Shown here: piece by piece, positions 20,476 through 30,237 of the stretch
How the letters are laid out: every line of letters begins with the position of its first letter
How positions within the stretch are numbered: position 1 is the stretch's first letter
Assembly (NCBI RefSeq): GCF_000372725.1
Contig: NW_005199044.1
Location: 3,625 to 67,624 of the forward strand
DNA length: 64,000 nt
Direction of reading: 5' to 3'
Source of the DNA: Emiliania huxleyi CCMP1516
Taxonomy: Eukaryota > Haptophyta > Isochrysidales > Noelaerhabdaceae
Made by a program: the position numbers and the translations under genes
Notes under the pieces: generated by a model
The model's database searches: none
The model's input: only the letters and a program-made list of their open reading frames with translations
What the model was told of the DNA's origin: nothing

Positions 20476-21801
20476 TCAGTCCTGCTTCTGGCGGGCGGTG
20501 GCCATGTTGACGAGAGGAGCGACCATCTTGTAGGCTTGCTTCGCCCCATCGACAATCTGAGGCATAGCGTGCTGGCACGACTCCCACACGCGCTTTGCGC
20601 CGAGGTGATACACCAACCCTCCCATGACGAGGAGCTCGTCAAAGATCCAAAACCTCTCCAGGTTGAGCAGAAGCACCGAGAAAAACGACCCAAATGGTGG
20701 CATGCTCGACAGAAACGTGCGCGCGAAGAGCAGCGCGGGCGCCAAGATGCCGACGATGAAGAAAACACGCGGCGCATCCTCGGCGAGCTTCACGCGCTGC
20801 TGCAGCCGATGCAAGACCTCCGCCTCGTCCTCCACTGTCACCAGCTCGGCGGTGCTCAGGGAAGAGCCCTGAAGCATCTCCCGGACCTTGTCGATCTCGC
20901 CGGCGGGGTCGACGTCCAAGGCGACCGAGCTGCGAGAGCTCCTCCTTTCTTGCTCCACACCCCCGATCTTGCAAATGTTCCAGTTCGCAGCGGCATCCCG
21001 CCCGAGCGCCTCGGTCAGGTAGGAGGCGACCTATTCAATCGCGCGGCGCACGTCTGACAGTGCGTGCTGCCGGCCGGGCCGCGCTGCGGGCCACGCAGCC
21101 TGGTCCTTTGCCTCGTCGTCCACCTCGTGCCAAGAGCGCTCACCCGGATTGCACTTTGCAATCACGATCATGACGTGGGCCCACAGCTCCTCATCGTCGA
21201 CGCTGCCGTCGAAGGATGCCCGCAGAGCCTTCAGGATCTTGGCCGCATCGACGGCGCGCAGGTCGTCGCCGATGAGCACGAGGAACGCATTCACCTTCTC
21301 CACCGCCCGCAGCTTGACACAAAAGTCCTGCGCCCTCCCGTGCGCGAAGCGAGCCAGTTTCTCGTCATCGTCCTCGAGCGCGTTGAAGGTGTCGTCGGTG
21401 CCCGGTGTGTCGACCACGAGCAATGGCTCCGTGGTGCTTCCGAGCCATCCGACCTTGGCGCCAGTGACGGCGGCAGTGATAGACTTGCCCCTCCCCTCAA
21501 CAAAGTTGGGAGACGCGAGCGTGTCCGGCTTTTCGCTGCGATTCATCTCGGAGTTGTACATCCATGTTCGGACCCCGGAGGAGGACACACAGCGGAGGCC
21601 AGAAATGATGTTGAGGAGGAAGGATTTGCCGCGTCCCGTCCGGCCCATCACGACCACGCGCGGCAGAGCCTCAGCTCCCGCAGCCGCCTCGACAAAGCCC
21701 TCCAGTGACTCGAAGTGCTCGACCGGGGCAGGACGCTTCGCAGTGCCTTCGTCGTCCTCGGCGGGTCGGTTGGGGGCAGGGGAACTGGCGGCCCGCGGCA
21801 T
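20476..21801 (-). CDS. AIG1/GIMAP-like GTPase with C-terminal membrane helices
   Basis: Two exons, 21801-21100 and 21030-20476, joined through a 69-base GC-AG intron, give 418 residues. The G domain has the P-loop GRTGRGKS near residue 53, switch/G3 LLVVDTPGTDD and a G4-like IAKCNPGE; the usual TKxD is not exact. After the G domain, a linker leads to two hydrophobic segments (RVFFIVGILAPALLFARTFL and FWIFDELLVMGGLVYHLG) that should anchor the C-terminus in a membrane. AIG1/IAN/GIMAP and Toc GTPases share this tail-anchored plan and work as GTP-dependent scaffolds at organelle surfaces; which membrane applies here is unknown. The intron call rests on frame restoration (DEAKDQ then VASYLTEALGRDAAANWNI). 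Confidence 0.75.
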
Positions 21802-22016
21802 GGATGGTGTTTATGTGTCGACGCGATGGACGGCCGTGCAGTGATTTTAGTATGTGGCAACCCAAGACACAGAGCTCACACAGGATCACAGCGGGAGGGC
21901 GGCGAGTCGCAATTCCAGGGGTCGTTGTGGCGGGCCACCCTGTCCAGAACAGCCGCGGTCCCCGTCATGGCGACCGTTCGAGGCTTTGCGGTTTTCTTTT
22001 CTTTTTCCTGTGTTAG

Positions 22017-22204
22017 TGCCAGTGCGCGCCAGTCCCGTGCCCAGTGTTGTGCGAGTGCATTATAAAATTCTTTTCCTCAGTGCGCGCCAGTCCCGTGCCC
22101 AGTGTTGAGAGATTTTTAGCAATACCTCAATACCAAACAAATCTGTCGGTGTTGTGCGAGGGAGTGCATTATAAAATTCTTTTCCTCAGTGCGCGCCAGT
22201 CCCG
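22017..22204. repeat. local tandem duplication containing a family B element
   Basis: A block of about 70 bases (AGTGCGCGCCAGTCCCGTGC ... CATTATAAAATTCTTTTCCT) occurs at 22020 and 22080, again at 22150-22205, with a remnant at 22402-22443. Between the copies at 22107-22142 sits the family B motif GAGAGATTTTTAGCAATACC. Confidence 0.85.
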
Positions 22205-22412
22205 TGCCCAAAAAAAGAAAGAAAGAAAACAGACAACCCAAGGGAGGGATGGGAGAACGGCACGCCGCCACCACACAGGGATTTTAAGGAGAGGAGTGTG
22301 GTGCGCTAGCCGTCGCCCACCCTGGGGAGTCTGCCTCTTCGTATCTCTTTTCGCAGTCTCTCGCCGCTTCTCGCTGCAACCTTCATGCCACCTCGCGGCC
22401 GTGCCCAGTGTT
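22205..22412 (+). repeat. dispersed repeat family A
   Basis: Same block order as the copy at 17881: (AAAG)n, GGGAGGGATGGGAG, CACACAGGGATTTTAAGGAG, TCGCAGTCTCTCGCCG, CAACCTTCATGCCACC. It ends about 40 bases before the next coding start and has the same orientation as that gene. Confidence 0.9.
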
Positions 22413-22450
22413 GTGCGAGGCGGTCCACGTAATTCTTTTCCTCGTCTGGA

Positions 22451-23092
22451 ATGCTCCTGCGGCCGATCTCGTCGTTCGCGGCGCTCGCGCCGGCGCTGCT
22501 GCCGCCGTCGCCTGGCCGCGCCGGCTGTCCCGTCATGATGCCGCGGCAGCCGTTCAAGGGCGGCAGATTTGATGACTTTCTCGATGCGGCCGAGGCTGAA
22601 CGGCGCTTCGGCCCAAACAGGTATGCGGCAACCTCGGAGGATGCATGGAAGATCGAGACAAAGAAGAAGCAGACGGCGGAGGAGCGGAGGCGGTCGATGG
22701 AAGTGTACCGGCTGCAGAAGCAGCAGTGGCTCAGCGACCACGTGCTGATCTCGCTGCTAGGGGCCGCCGTTGTGTGGGGCGTCAGCTCTGCTTCCGCCAC
22801 TTTCAGCTTCGCTGTCGGCGCCGCGGCCGGCGCGTTTTACCTGATCCTCAAGCAGCGAGAGGTGGATGCGTGGAATGTCGCCGCTGCGGCAGCTGGCGAG
22901 GAGCAGGAGGCGCCCGCGCCGCGCACACCGCCAGCACTCGTCGCGCCAGTGCTGCTCATCCTCGCGGTGGCGAAGAACCCTGACGCGCTGGCAGTGATTC
23001 CGGCGCTGTCGGGTTTCTTCATGCAGAAAATAGCGGCGGTCGCGCAGATCGCCTACGACTTTGAGAGCAAAGCGGAGAGAAAAATGAGCTGA
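22451..23092 (+). CDS. CGL160-like plastid ATP synthase assembly factor
   Basis: A single exon codes 213 residues. An N-terminal Ser/Ala/Pro stretch (SSFAALAPALLPPSPGRAG) resembles a plastid-targeting sequence. Charged residues of 60-90 precede an AtpI/CGL160-like membrane domain: VLISLLGAAVVWGVSSASAT, SFAVGAAAGAFYLILKQREVD, then LVAPVLLILAVAKNPDAL and IPALSGFFMQKIAAVAQ, which matches the family's closing PallGFfxxKia block. CGL160 proteins promote assembly of the CF0 c-ring of chloroplast ATP synthase. The resemblance is by pattern, so a generic AtpI-like protein remains possible. A family A repeat abuts the 5' side. Confidence 0.65.
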   Translation: MLLRPISSFAALAPALLPPSPGRAGCPVMMPRQPFKGGRFDDFLDAAEAERRFGPNRYAATSEDAWKIETKKKQTAEERRRSMEVYRLQKQQWLSDHVLISLLGAAVVWGVSSASATFSFAVGAAAGAFYLILKQREVDAWNVAAAAAGEEQEAPAPRTPPALVAPVLLILAVAKNPDALAVIPALSGFFMQKIAAVAQIAYDFESKAERKMS

Positions 23093-23498
23093 CCAAGCCG
23101 TGAGAACGCTGGGCCGCGTTTTTGCCGAGCGCTTTTAGCAAGTCCGCACGTAATCGCAAATCGGCGGTCCAGACACACAGAGTGTTTTCGCTCTATCAAG
23201 ACCAAGAGGGTCAGCCGAGACGAAAGGACCCACGTCTTTTTCGCCTCGTACGCGCCTCCCCAGCTCCCACCACCGTCGAGTCTCGAGACGAGCGAACAGA
23301 GAGCGATATATGTATATGTGAGGAGGAGACGCGATCGCGCGTGACGATCCGTGTAAAGCCTGTAACCGTCGAGACACGAGCGCGGGCGAGAACGCGTGGC
23401 CGTGGGTATAGGGTAAAAGGCGACGAGCGGCCGAGCCCGCCCTGGCTGGTGGCCTGTCCTGTCGTCTTGCGTGTGTGAACCCGCGCATGACCAGTGAT
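23093..23498. other. spacer between convergent genes
   Basis: Tail-to-tail spacer of about 400 bases. No dispersed repeat or gene was recognised. Confidence 0.6.
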
Positions 23499-24580
23499 CT
23501 AAAAGTCCACAAATAGCTCTTGATCGCGTTTGTCAATCGGCGCGCCCTCCTCGAAGGAATCGGGATACTTCTCAAAGTTGGACGTGTCGTGGTCGCTCCG
23601 CACGCTCGGCTTGATCGGCGGGCTGACTTGCATCGACAGGACGCCTTGCCAGTCGAGCCCAGTGAACCACTTGTGCTTTTTAATATCATCCACTCCGCCC
23701 TTAAGGTTGCCTATTCTCTTGGTCAAGTCCGCGGTGAGCAGCTTCTTGATCAGGTCCTTCGAATGCCGGTCAAAGTGCCACGGGAATTTCAGCTTCCCCT
23801 CGAGAATCTTTTGGTAGATGCCGAGCGGGTCTTCGTCGTAAAAGGGCGGGTAGCCCGCGAGCATCTCGTAGCAGAGCACACCAAGCGCCCACCAGTCCAC
23901 CGCCTTGCCGTGCCCTTTCGAGAGAATGATCTCTGGCGCGAGGTACTCTGGCGTGCCGCAGAGCGTCCACGTGCGGTACTCCACCTGTGAGTCCGAGTGG
24001 AAACCTCAGCCGCCGGCGGGCAGTGGCGGGCACAAAGGATTATGCGGCGCCGGCGGCGGCGCACTTGCTTCGCAAATCCAAAGTCGGTCACCTTGACGTG
24101 GCCGTCCCTGTCGAGAAGGATGTTCTCCGGCTTGAGGTCACGGTAAAGGATGCTGCGCTTGTGCAGGTACTCGAAGACGAGCGCCACCTCGGCGGCGTAG
24201 AAACGCGATGTGTCGTTGGGAAAGCGGCCCGCCCGTCGCAGGTGCGAGAAGAACTCGCCGCCGATGACGTACTCCATCAGCAGGTAGAGGTTGAGGGCGT
24301 CCTGGAAGGCGCCGCACAAGTTGACGATGAATGGGTGCGAGACCTGCGCAAGCACCTGCTTCTCCGTCTTGACGTGCTCTACCTGCTTCAGATGGATCAC
24401 CTCCGCCTTCTTCAGGATCTTGAGAGCGTAGTGCCGGCCGTCGCGCCGGAATCTGACGAGGCGGACCCGGCCAAAGCTCCCCGTGCCGAGCGTCTCTTTC
24501 ATCTCAAACTCGGTGAGCTTCAGGCCCTCCGCGACCACCATGGCGGTTGCCGACCGCTGAGCGCGCCCGGCTTGAGCCAC
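23499..24580 (-). CDS. cAMP-dependent protein kinase catalytic subunit-like (AGC kinase)
   Basis: Two exons, 24580-24065 and 23984-23499, give about 333 residues with a phase 0 intron (GTGCGC donor, CACAG acceptor). All kinase motifs are present in order: GTGSFGRV glycine loop, catalytic Lys in [19 protein letters not shown], catalytic loop [14 protein letters not shown], activation loop [15 protein letters not shown] with the phosphorylatable Thr, [19 protein letters not shown] and [19 protein letters not shown]. The tail has [10 protein letters not shown] and ends in LFVDF, matching the C-terminal hydrophobic motif of PKA-C (FSEF). It phosphorylates basic Ser/Thr sites under control of cAMP-binding regulatory subunits. 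The start could be the ATG at 24580 or 24541. It is arranged head-to-head with the next gene. Confidence 0.92.
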
Positions 24581-25181
24581 TCCGGGGTGCTATTGGCACG
24601 CGCGGTTGGGGAGGGCTCCCACGGCGACGCGGGTCGATCGACTGTTCGGCAGAGTTTGCTCGACCAATGGCGGCGACGCGGCGACGAGGAAACGTAACAC
24701 GCATCAATCAAACCAGGCGCCCGCGCCGGTGTGTACAATTTTCGCCGTTCGCAGAGCTGGCGCACCGTGCCTTCCCAGGCTCGCTCCTTCGGCCGCCTCG
24801 GCCGCGTCGTCGTTGCCATGGAAGGGATTTCGGCCGTGTCGGCCGCATCTGTCTGTGTCCATCCTCGCCGCCGCCGCCCCCAGAAACCGATCTCGCCGCC
24901 GCCACCGGCGCCGCTCCGGCGTGTGCGGTGTGCGGTGCGAGGTTACGTTCTCGTCTACCTGCCAAGGGTACGAAGTTTCTCGGAAGAGAGAGGTGGTTCG
25001 GCGTCGTCTACCTGAGAAAAAGACTGACGGGCCACTCTGCCGCCGCCACGGCTCCTGGCCGACGTGCGAGTGCGCGAGGTTGAAGCGGTGCGTCGCGTTT
25101 ATCGCTCCAAGCCTCCAAGCCTGCGCCTCTCGTGGCCAGCCCGTGTCGAGGAAACACACAGTCGCATAGCTGGGAGGCGAT
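24581..25181. promoter_or_regulatory. shared 5' region of divergent genes
   Basis: A 600-base head-to-head spacer between the kinase and the gene at 25182 must hold both promoters. No specific motif could be supported. Confidence 0.4.
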
Positions 25182-26897
25182 ATGGCGTCGACACGGACAA
25201 AGCGGAACCGAAGAGACGAGGGTGGCTCTACACCAAAGGAAGGGCACTCGAAAAAGAAGGGCGCCGAGAAGAAGCACTTCCGCGTGCCCAAGGCTGGGCT
25301 GGAGGCGCTGGGCGGAGAGTGGGCCTCGTTAGACCCCTTCGAGGGCAACGAGAACGAGCTCTACGAGTGGATCTCTGATCCCGCGCTGTGGGCGCGGGTC
25401 GTGCTCGGCGACATCGACCGGCCATCCTCGCGCCCCCCCTCTCGGGCGTCCATGGGAGGCAACGGCGACGGCGGCAACGGCATCGGCGACGACACCTCGG
25501 CCGCGCACGGTCGGAGCAACGGCCACGGCGACCGTCGCTCGAGCAGCAGCCGCTCCCAGCAGCGGCTCGGCCAGCTGCACGCTGGCTTCCGGGAGGCGCT
25601 AGACGCGGACGGGTTCGTGCTATGGCGCTCCTTCCCGCCGCTCGGTCCGTCCCACCTCACGCTGCGCCAGGCCGGCCTGCCCCTCAGCCGGCTCGAGCTC
25701 TGCCGCTTCTCCATCGCGGCACAAAAGCTGACTCCGTCGAGCCGGTTTGGCAGCGGTTGGGAGGTCCGCTCCTTCCCCGCCGCCGCAGTGGACTCGCCTC
25801 CGTGGGCGGACGCCGCCCGACAGGTCATCGCCCGCGCCACCTTCCCCTTCATGGGCTCCACGCTGCAGCTGGTGGACCAGGCGCGTGTACGATGCGCAGC
25901 CTCCTCCGACACTAGGGGAGGTACACTAGGGGAGGCTTGCTCTGCATGCTTGCTCTGCATGCTGCTCGCCCCGCTCGTGGCGGCATATCCCACCCCCCAC
26001 CCCCCCGCCGCACTCCTCTCGCCCCACGCCTCCGCACCCCCGCTCCGCGGCAGGACTGGATGACCTCTCGCTTCCAGCGCGAGGATGCTCTGCTGCACGC
26101 GCTCTGCGAGGGAGAGCGCGCTGTCGAGCAGTGAGCAGAGTACCTTCTTGGATCCCGCTCCGAACCTTCCCCGAACCGACCGGTAGGCGACGGCCCGTCT
26201 AGCCGCGTCGTCGCCGCCGCCCTCTCGACGCCCTTCCCCGCCGAGCGCCTGCTCCGTTCCATGCTCCTCTCCGAACACAGCGACGAGGTGCCCCTGACGC
26301 GGAATCGGGTCTTGAACACCCCGTCTCTGCGCTAGTTTCTGCGAGACCTGCCCCCCTCTCTCCTCCCTCGAACACCCCGTCTCTCCGAGATCTGCCCCCC
26401 CCCCCCCCCCCNNNNNNNNNNNNNNNNNNNNNNNNNNNNNNNNNNNNNNNNNNNNNNNNNNNNNNNNNNNNNNNNNNNNNNNNNNNNNNNNNNNNNNNNN
26501 NNNNNNNNNNNGCCGCACCTGCCCCTACCACCCCGATTCCCACACACCCCTCCCCTCACGCCCGCCCCGCAGGCGGCATCCTCGCGGGCGGGCCAGACGA
26601 CTCGCGCCGCGTCGCCAACCGCCTCCACCGGCGCGCTCCCGCCTCTCGCCTCTCCTCCTGCGGCCACCTGGGCCGGCAGCCCCCCGGCAGCCCCCCGGCC
26701 ACCGCGCCAAGCAGGCAGCTCTCCCGCCACCGCACTGTCCTGAGGCGGCCACACCCCCTCGCTGCAGGCTGCAGATCGAGCTCGCGCGCTTCGAGGCAGC
26801 GGTGCAGGACGGCTGGTCCTCGGTGCCGCGGATGCTCACGCCGGCAGCGCCGCGGCGAGCGGAGAGCTCGTCGGTGCCCAGCTCTACCCGTCGATGA
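25182..26897 (+). CDS. unknown multi-exon protein interrupted by an assembly gap
   Basis: Not recognised. The start is MASTRTKRNRRDEGGSTPKE, with a Lys/Arg-rich nuclear-type N-terminus. The first exon (to about 25889) includes ELYEWISDPALWARVVLGD, a Ser/Gly-rich linker and a folded-looking block (GFREALDADGFVLWRSFPPL ... WADAARQVIARATFPF). A GC donor CAG|GCGCGT then plausibly joins the acceptor at 26053 (DWMTSRFQREDALLHAL), then about 26186 (VVAAALSTPFPAERLLRSML). After the gap, exon-like stretches at 26569 and 26768-26897 (LQIELARFEAAVQDGWSSVP, ending TGA) probably belong to the same gene. The junctions near the gap are inferred. Confidence 0.45.
26412..26511. other. assembly gap (100 N)
   Basis: One hundred N bases preceded by a poly-C run, probably inside an intron of the surrounding gene. 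Confidence 0.99.
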
Positions 26898-27510
26898 GCT
26901 GGCGCCTCGGGCCCGGCGTACGACTCGCAGGCGGCGTCGCCGCGTCTTGCGGACGAGGCTCGCTGCCCCGTGCCCCCTCCCCCCCCGCGACTGGCACAAT
27001 TTGGGGCGCGCAGAGGGATGGGGGCGGGCGGCGACGCAGCGCCAGCAGACGTTCCGATTAGAGCTCTCTACAGAGGTCAGAGCCCCGAGTGTGTACAGCA
27101 ACGAGCGAGAGCAGGGTCTCTAGAATTAGATCTCGTGTTGTTTATATGTTTTGAGCGATTTTACATCGTTTTTAACTTTATACGATTGAGGAAGTTGGTG
27201 TTGCGCTGTTGGTTACAGTATTCGGTGAACTGCATACGAGGCCGTCCCCGCGCCGGTGTGGCCGCGGTGCGCGGCCGTCGCGCAGGGCGCACCAGCAGCA
27301 GCACCTCTCGCTCGGTCGCCCCTCCTGCTCGCCCCTCGCCCTCCACCCTCCCCGCCGCCCACATCACACACACCGTGCATGCGACACGTATCACCCGTCA
27401 TGACTCAAACACACGAATCGCGGCGGGCGGGGAGAAATTGCCGAAACGAGCACACTCTATCTCTCCGACTCTCAGCTGAGCTCCTAGCACTCGCTACGCA
27501 GTATATGATC
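26898..27510. other. spacer between convergent genes
   Basis: No gene recognised. There is a locally AT-richer stretch at about 27120-27230. Confidence 0.5.
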
Positions 27511-27962
27511 TCATACGTTATCGTCTCCCTCCTTGGCCGGTGGCAGCCCTGAGTCTCCCGCCGCGGCTGCCGCCAGCGCACTCATGAACTTATCCACGTC
27601 CTCGGCGCTCGCTGGGAGCGGCGCGTCCGTCGCGGCGCCGGCCTCGCCGCCGGCGGTCGCGACGTACGACTCTAGCATGTTCAGCTTGGCCTGATCCTCG
27701 GCGTCGAGCTGGCCCTCGTCACGGAAGTTCCTCGCGAGCGTCCTACCGGCGGCAGGGTACACGGTGACGGTGCGAGCGCTGGCGCTTCGGGGCGCGGGCT
27801 GGTCACTTACTCCTGGAAGGCAGCCTCCTCCTCGTCCAGCGACTTCTGCACCTTCTTGTAGTAGCGGTTCCTCCTCCAAATCCTGCAGACGATGCACGCG
27901 GTGCAGCAGACGAAGAGGCCAATCGAGGCTCCCACGAGCGACGCGATGAGCTCCTGGTCCAT
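27511..27962 (-). CDS. small single-pass membrane protein of unknown function
   Basis: Two exons, 27962-27811 and 27742-27511, with a textbook GTAAGT donor and TAG acceptor, give about 127 residues. The protein opens with a short acidic N-terminus (MDQE) and a Cys-containing transmembrane helix (ASLVGASIGLFVCCTACIVC), followed by a basic stop-transfer (RIWRRNRYYKKVQK). The rest is a cytosolic-type acidic tail (DEGQLDAEDQAKLNMLESYV; SAEDVDKFMSALAAAA). The charge pattern predicts a cytosolic tail with no cleaved signal. The family is not recognised. Palmitoylation of the Cys cluster is possible but only inferred. Confidence 0.7.
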
Positions 27963-29399
27963 CGGTCGTATGCCTCCGCGACCGCGAGTGGAAGAGGACC
28001 GGGACTGCGAGCTCAGTAGCGCCGTGCGGGCGGGTGTGCGTGGCCTTGAGGAAAAAGAAGAAAACCAACATTGAAGGGTGGAGGGGCCCGTCCGCAGAGC
28101 TAGGCGGCGCGGGCACCCCCGACTGGGGCCGAGTGTAAGAGGCCGTTTGTTTGCCGCTTGCGTGTTCCTGACGTCGTTGACCCAGTTGGCGTGAGTGAGT
28201 ATTCTTGATACGAAACCACGACGACACACACCAGTCGACTCGCATCGGTTGCCTCCATTAACGGCGGAGCTATTCTCGCGCCCACACCACACCTGGCTCC
28301 AACGTGGACACGCCCATAGCTAGCTGGGGACACTACTAGGTCATGCATGGCATCAGAAGTTTTATCTCTGGGCCCCGAAACGCATCTCTAGCAGCGTCGT
28401 TACGCATGCGCCCTCCCCCTGGGCGCATGCGCCTCACATCTCGCCAGAGCATAAGCCCTTGGTGTGCAGCGAGACGAGTTTTTCGCCATCGCCGCGAGCA
28501 GCAAGCCGCCCGCCGCAAACAGCCGGAGGCATCGCCGCAGCACCAGCCGCGCGCCCGCGCCGCGGTCCCGCACCCGTCGACGAACAGCTCCCCCCGCGGA
28601 AGACCGCGCGTAGCGACGCCTTGACGATCGAGATGAGCGCGCTCGAGGCTCGCCCACCTACTGCCCCTGAGAGTTGGTTATGAGTGGGATCAGCTCCCCC
28701 CCTTGGGATCGAAGCCGCCACAACCTCACACCCAACAGCACAGGTGGGATCAGAGAGAGACTCCACACCGGACACCGCCCGGGCACAGACTCCCTACCCA
28801 TCGGATCGCACAGGGCCCCCTCGGAGCAGCCCACACACAATCACGCATCGGCAGAATTAGTGCCTGAGTCAGGCAGACAGCAGACAAGGAGAGAGAGAGG
28901 AGAGAGAGAGAGAGAGAGGAGAGAGGAGAGGGTGAGGGAGTGTGCACACGTGTGTGGAGAGGGAGGGTGTCTGTAGTGGGCTGTAGTCATACTACGTGGT
29001 TAAAACCACGCGCCCCTCAGGAGCTTAAGGTAGAGTGGAGCGTCCCAGACGCCTCGGTGCCTCCCACCGGCGTGAAGACCATCCGGATCTGCCTGCCGCG
29101 TCCTCCGTACGCAGCAGTCCCCGCGATGGCCCACGGTCCTCCGTCGCCTGGTTGACCCCCTGCCTCCCGGTTGACCCCCAGTCCTCGTAGTCCATCATTA
29201 AATAAACTCAAAGTCCACCACAGCCACCAGCCTCCACCTCCACCGTACACACACACACACACACACCCAGTTGGCCCGCTCAGCCTCAGGGGACTTGAGC
29301 CAGTTGGGAGAGAGAGAGAGTTGTTTTGTGTTTGTCCAGTTGGTACGCACGCATCTTGCGCGCCGGCTCCACCACTTCCTCGAGCACCTGGCCGGACCA
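27963..29399. other. spacer with microsatellites
   Basis: Contains a (GA)n-rich stretch at 28889-28931 and (CA)n at 29247-29268. No gene could be supported; open frames at 28343-28775 on both strands show no recognisable domain. Confidence 0.4.
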
Positions 29400-29709
29400 C
29401 ACACGGCTACGTCAAGGCGCGCATCGCGGTTTCTACCACGACGCGATCTTTGTCAAGCGCAACAACTTCAACCTGCTGCTCCACGAGACGTTCGGCGGCG
29501 GCTTCTCGCCCACCGCCGTTCTCAAGCTGCGCCGCCTCGCGCGCAAAGTCGCGCGCGGCAGCGTTGACCGCACGGCCTACTCGCCCAAGTACTCGCTCTC
29601 TTTTATGTCCCACCATGCAGAGCGCATCTCTCTCTCTGTTGTGCGAGGCGTGAACCGCGCCATTCGCTCTCACCTGGCAACCCTGTCTGCACGTCTCGCG
29701 CGCGCGTGA
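29400..29709 (+). CDS. unrecognised ORF, possibly the 3' end of a mobile-element gene
   Basis: The frame codes a compositionally normal segment (AIFVKRNNFNLLLHETFGGG; SVDRTAYSPKYSLSFMSHHA; SVVRGVNRAIRSHLATLSAR) ending in ARLARA and TGA at 29707. The start was not found, so this may be a last exon or a fragment. Its last codons and the next 65 bases recur almost exactly, inverted, at 54244-54331, and include the family B motif. That suggests the piece belongs to a dispersed element and not to a single-copy gene. No catalytic motif was recognised. Confidence 0.4.
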
Positions 29710-29773
29710 ACAGGGCTCCAGGCCCCAAATTACGTGTGAGTGTTAGAGTTGTTTGGTATTGCTAAAAATCTCA
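29693..29773 (-). repeat. dispersed repeat family B, extended copy
   Basis: Reverse complement of 54244-54331: GATTTTTAGCAATACCAAAC, AACTCTAACACTCACACG, TTTGGGGCCTGGAGCCCTGT, TCACGCGCGCGCGAGACG. Shorter copies are at 22107 and 36357. Confidence 0.85.
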
Positions 29774-30078
29774 CGGGTACATCGCGAAAAGCAAAAGCAG
29801 ACACTCCAAGTGCTCCTGTACGCGCTACGGAAAGAACTGGTGGCATAAAAATAAATGAGAGTGTGTGAGCCGGACGGCTATTTCGTTTCTCTCTGTCTGC
29901 TTCTCGCACATGGAGAGAGAGAGAGAGTCGTAATTTCTTGTTGGTCTTTAAAAATCTCTCTCTCACATGGAGTGCGAGGTAGGTTCTCTACATGTACTGT
30001 CGTTACAACAAGAAGAGAAAATAGACGGAGTGGCGTTCCTTCCCAAACTGAAAGAAAGAAGAAAGAAAGAAAAGTGGC

Positions 30079-30136
30079 AACCCAAGGGAAAGAAAGAAAG
30101 AAAACAGACAACCCAAGGGAGGGATGGGAGGGCATG
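30079..30136 (+). repeat. dispersed repeat family A (head only)
   Basis: GAAAGAAAGAAAGAAAACAG, ACAACCCAAGGGAGGGATGG. This is a truncated copy about 100 bases upstream of the importin start, in the same orientation. Confidence 0.85.
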
Positions 30137-30237
30137 GCAGACGGATGCGCTTTCTTTCTCCCGGCCGGGAGACGCGCGTGGGGGCGGCGGGTCTCGGCTT
30201 TGCTTGGGCTGCCACTACAGCTCTACAAGCCTCTGCG

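Noticed and set aside
23987-24697. Plus-strand frames across the kinase gene
   Set aside because: They are antisense to a complete kinase with all motifs.
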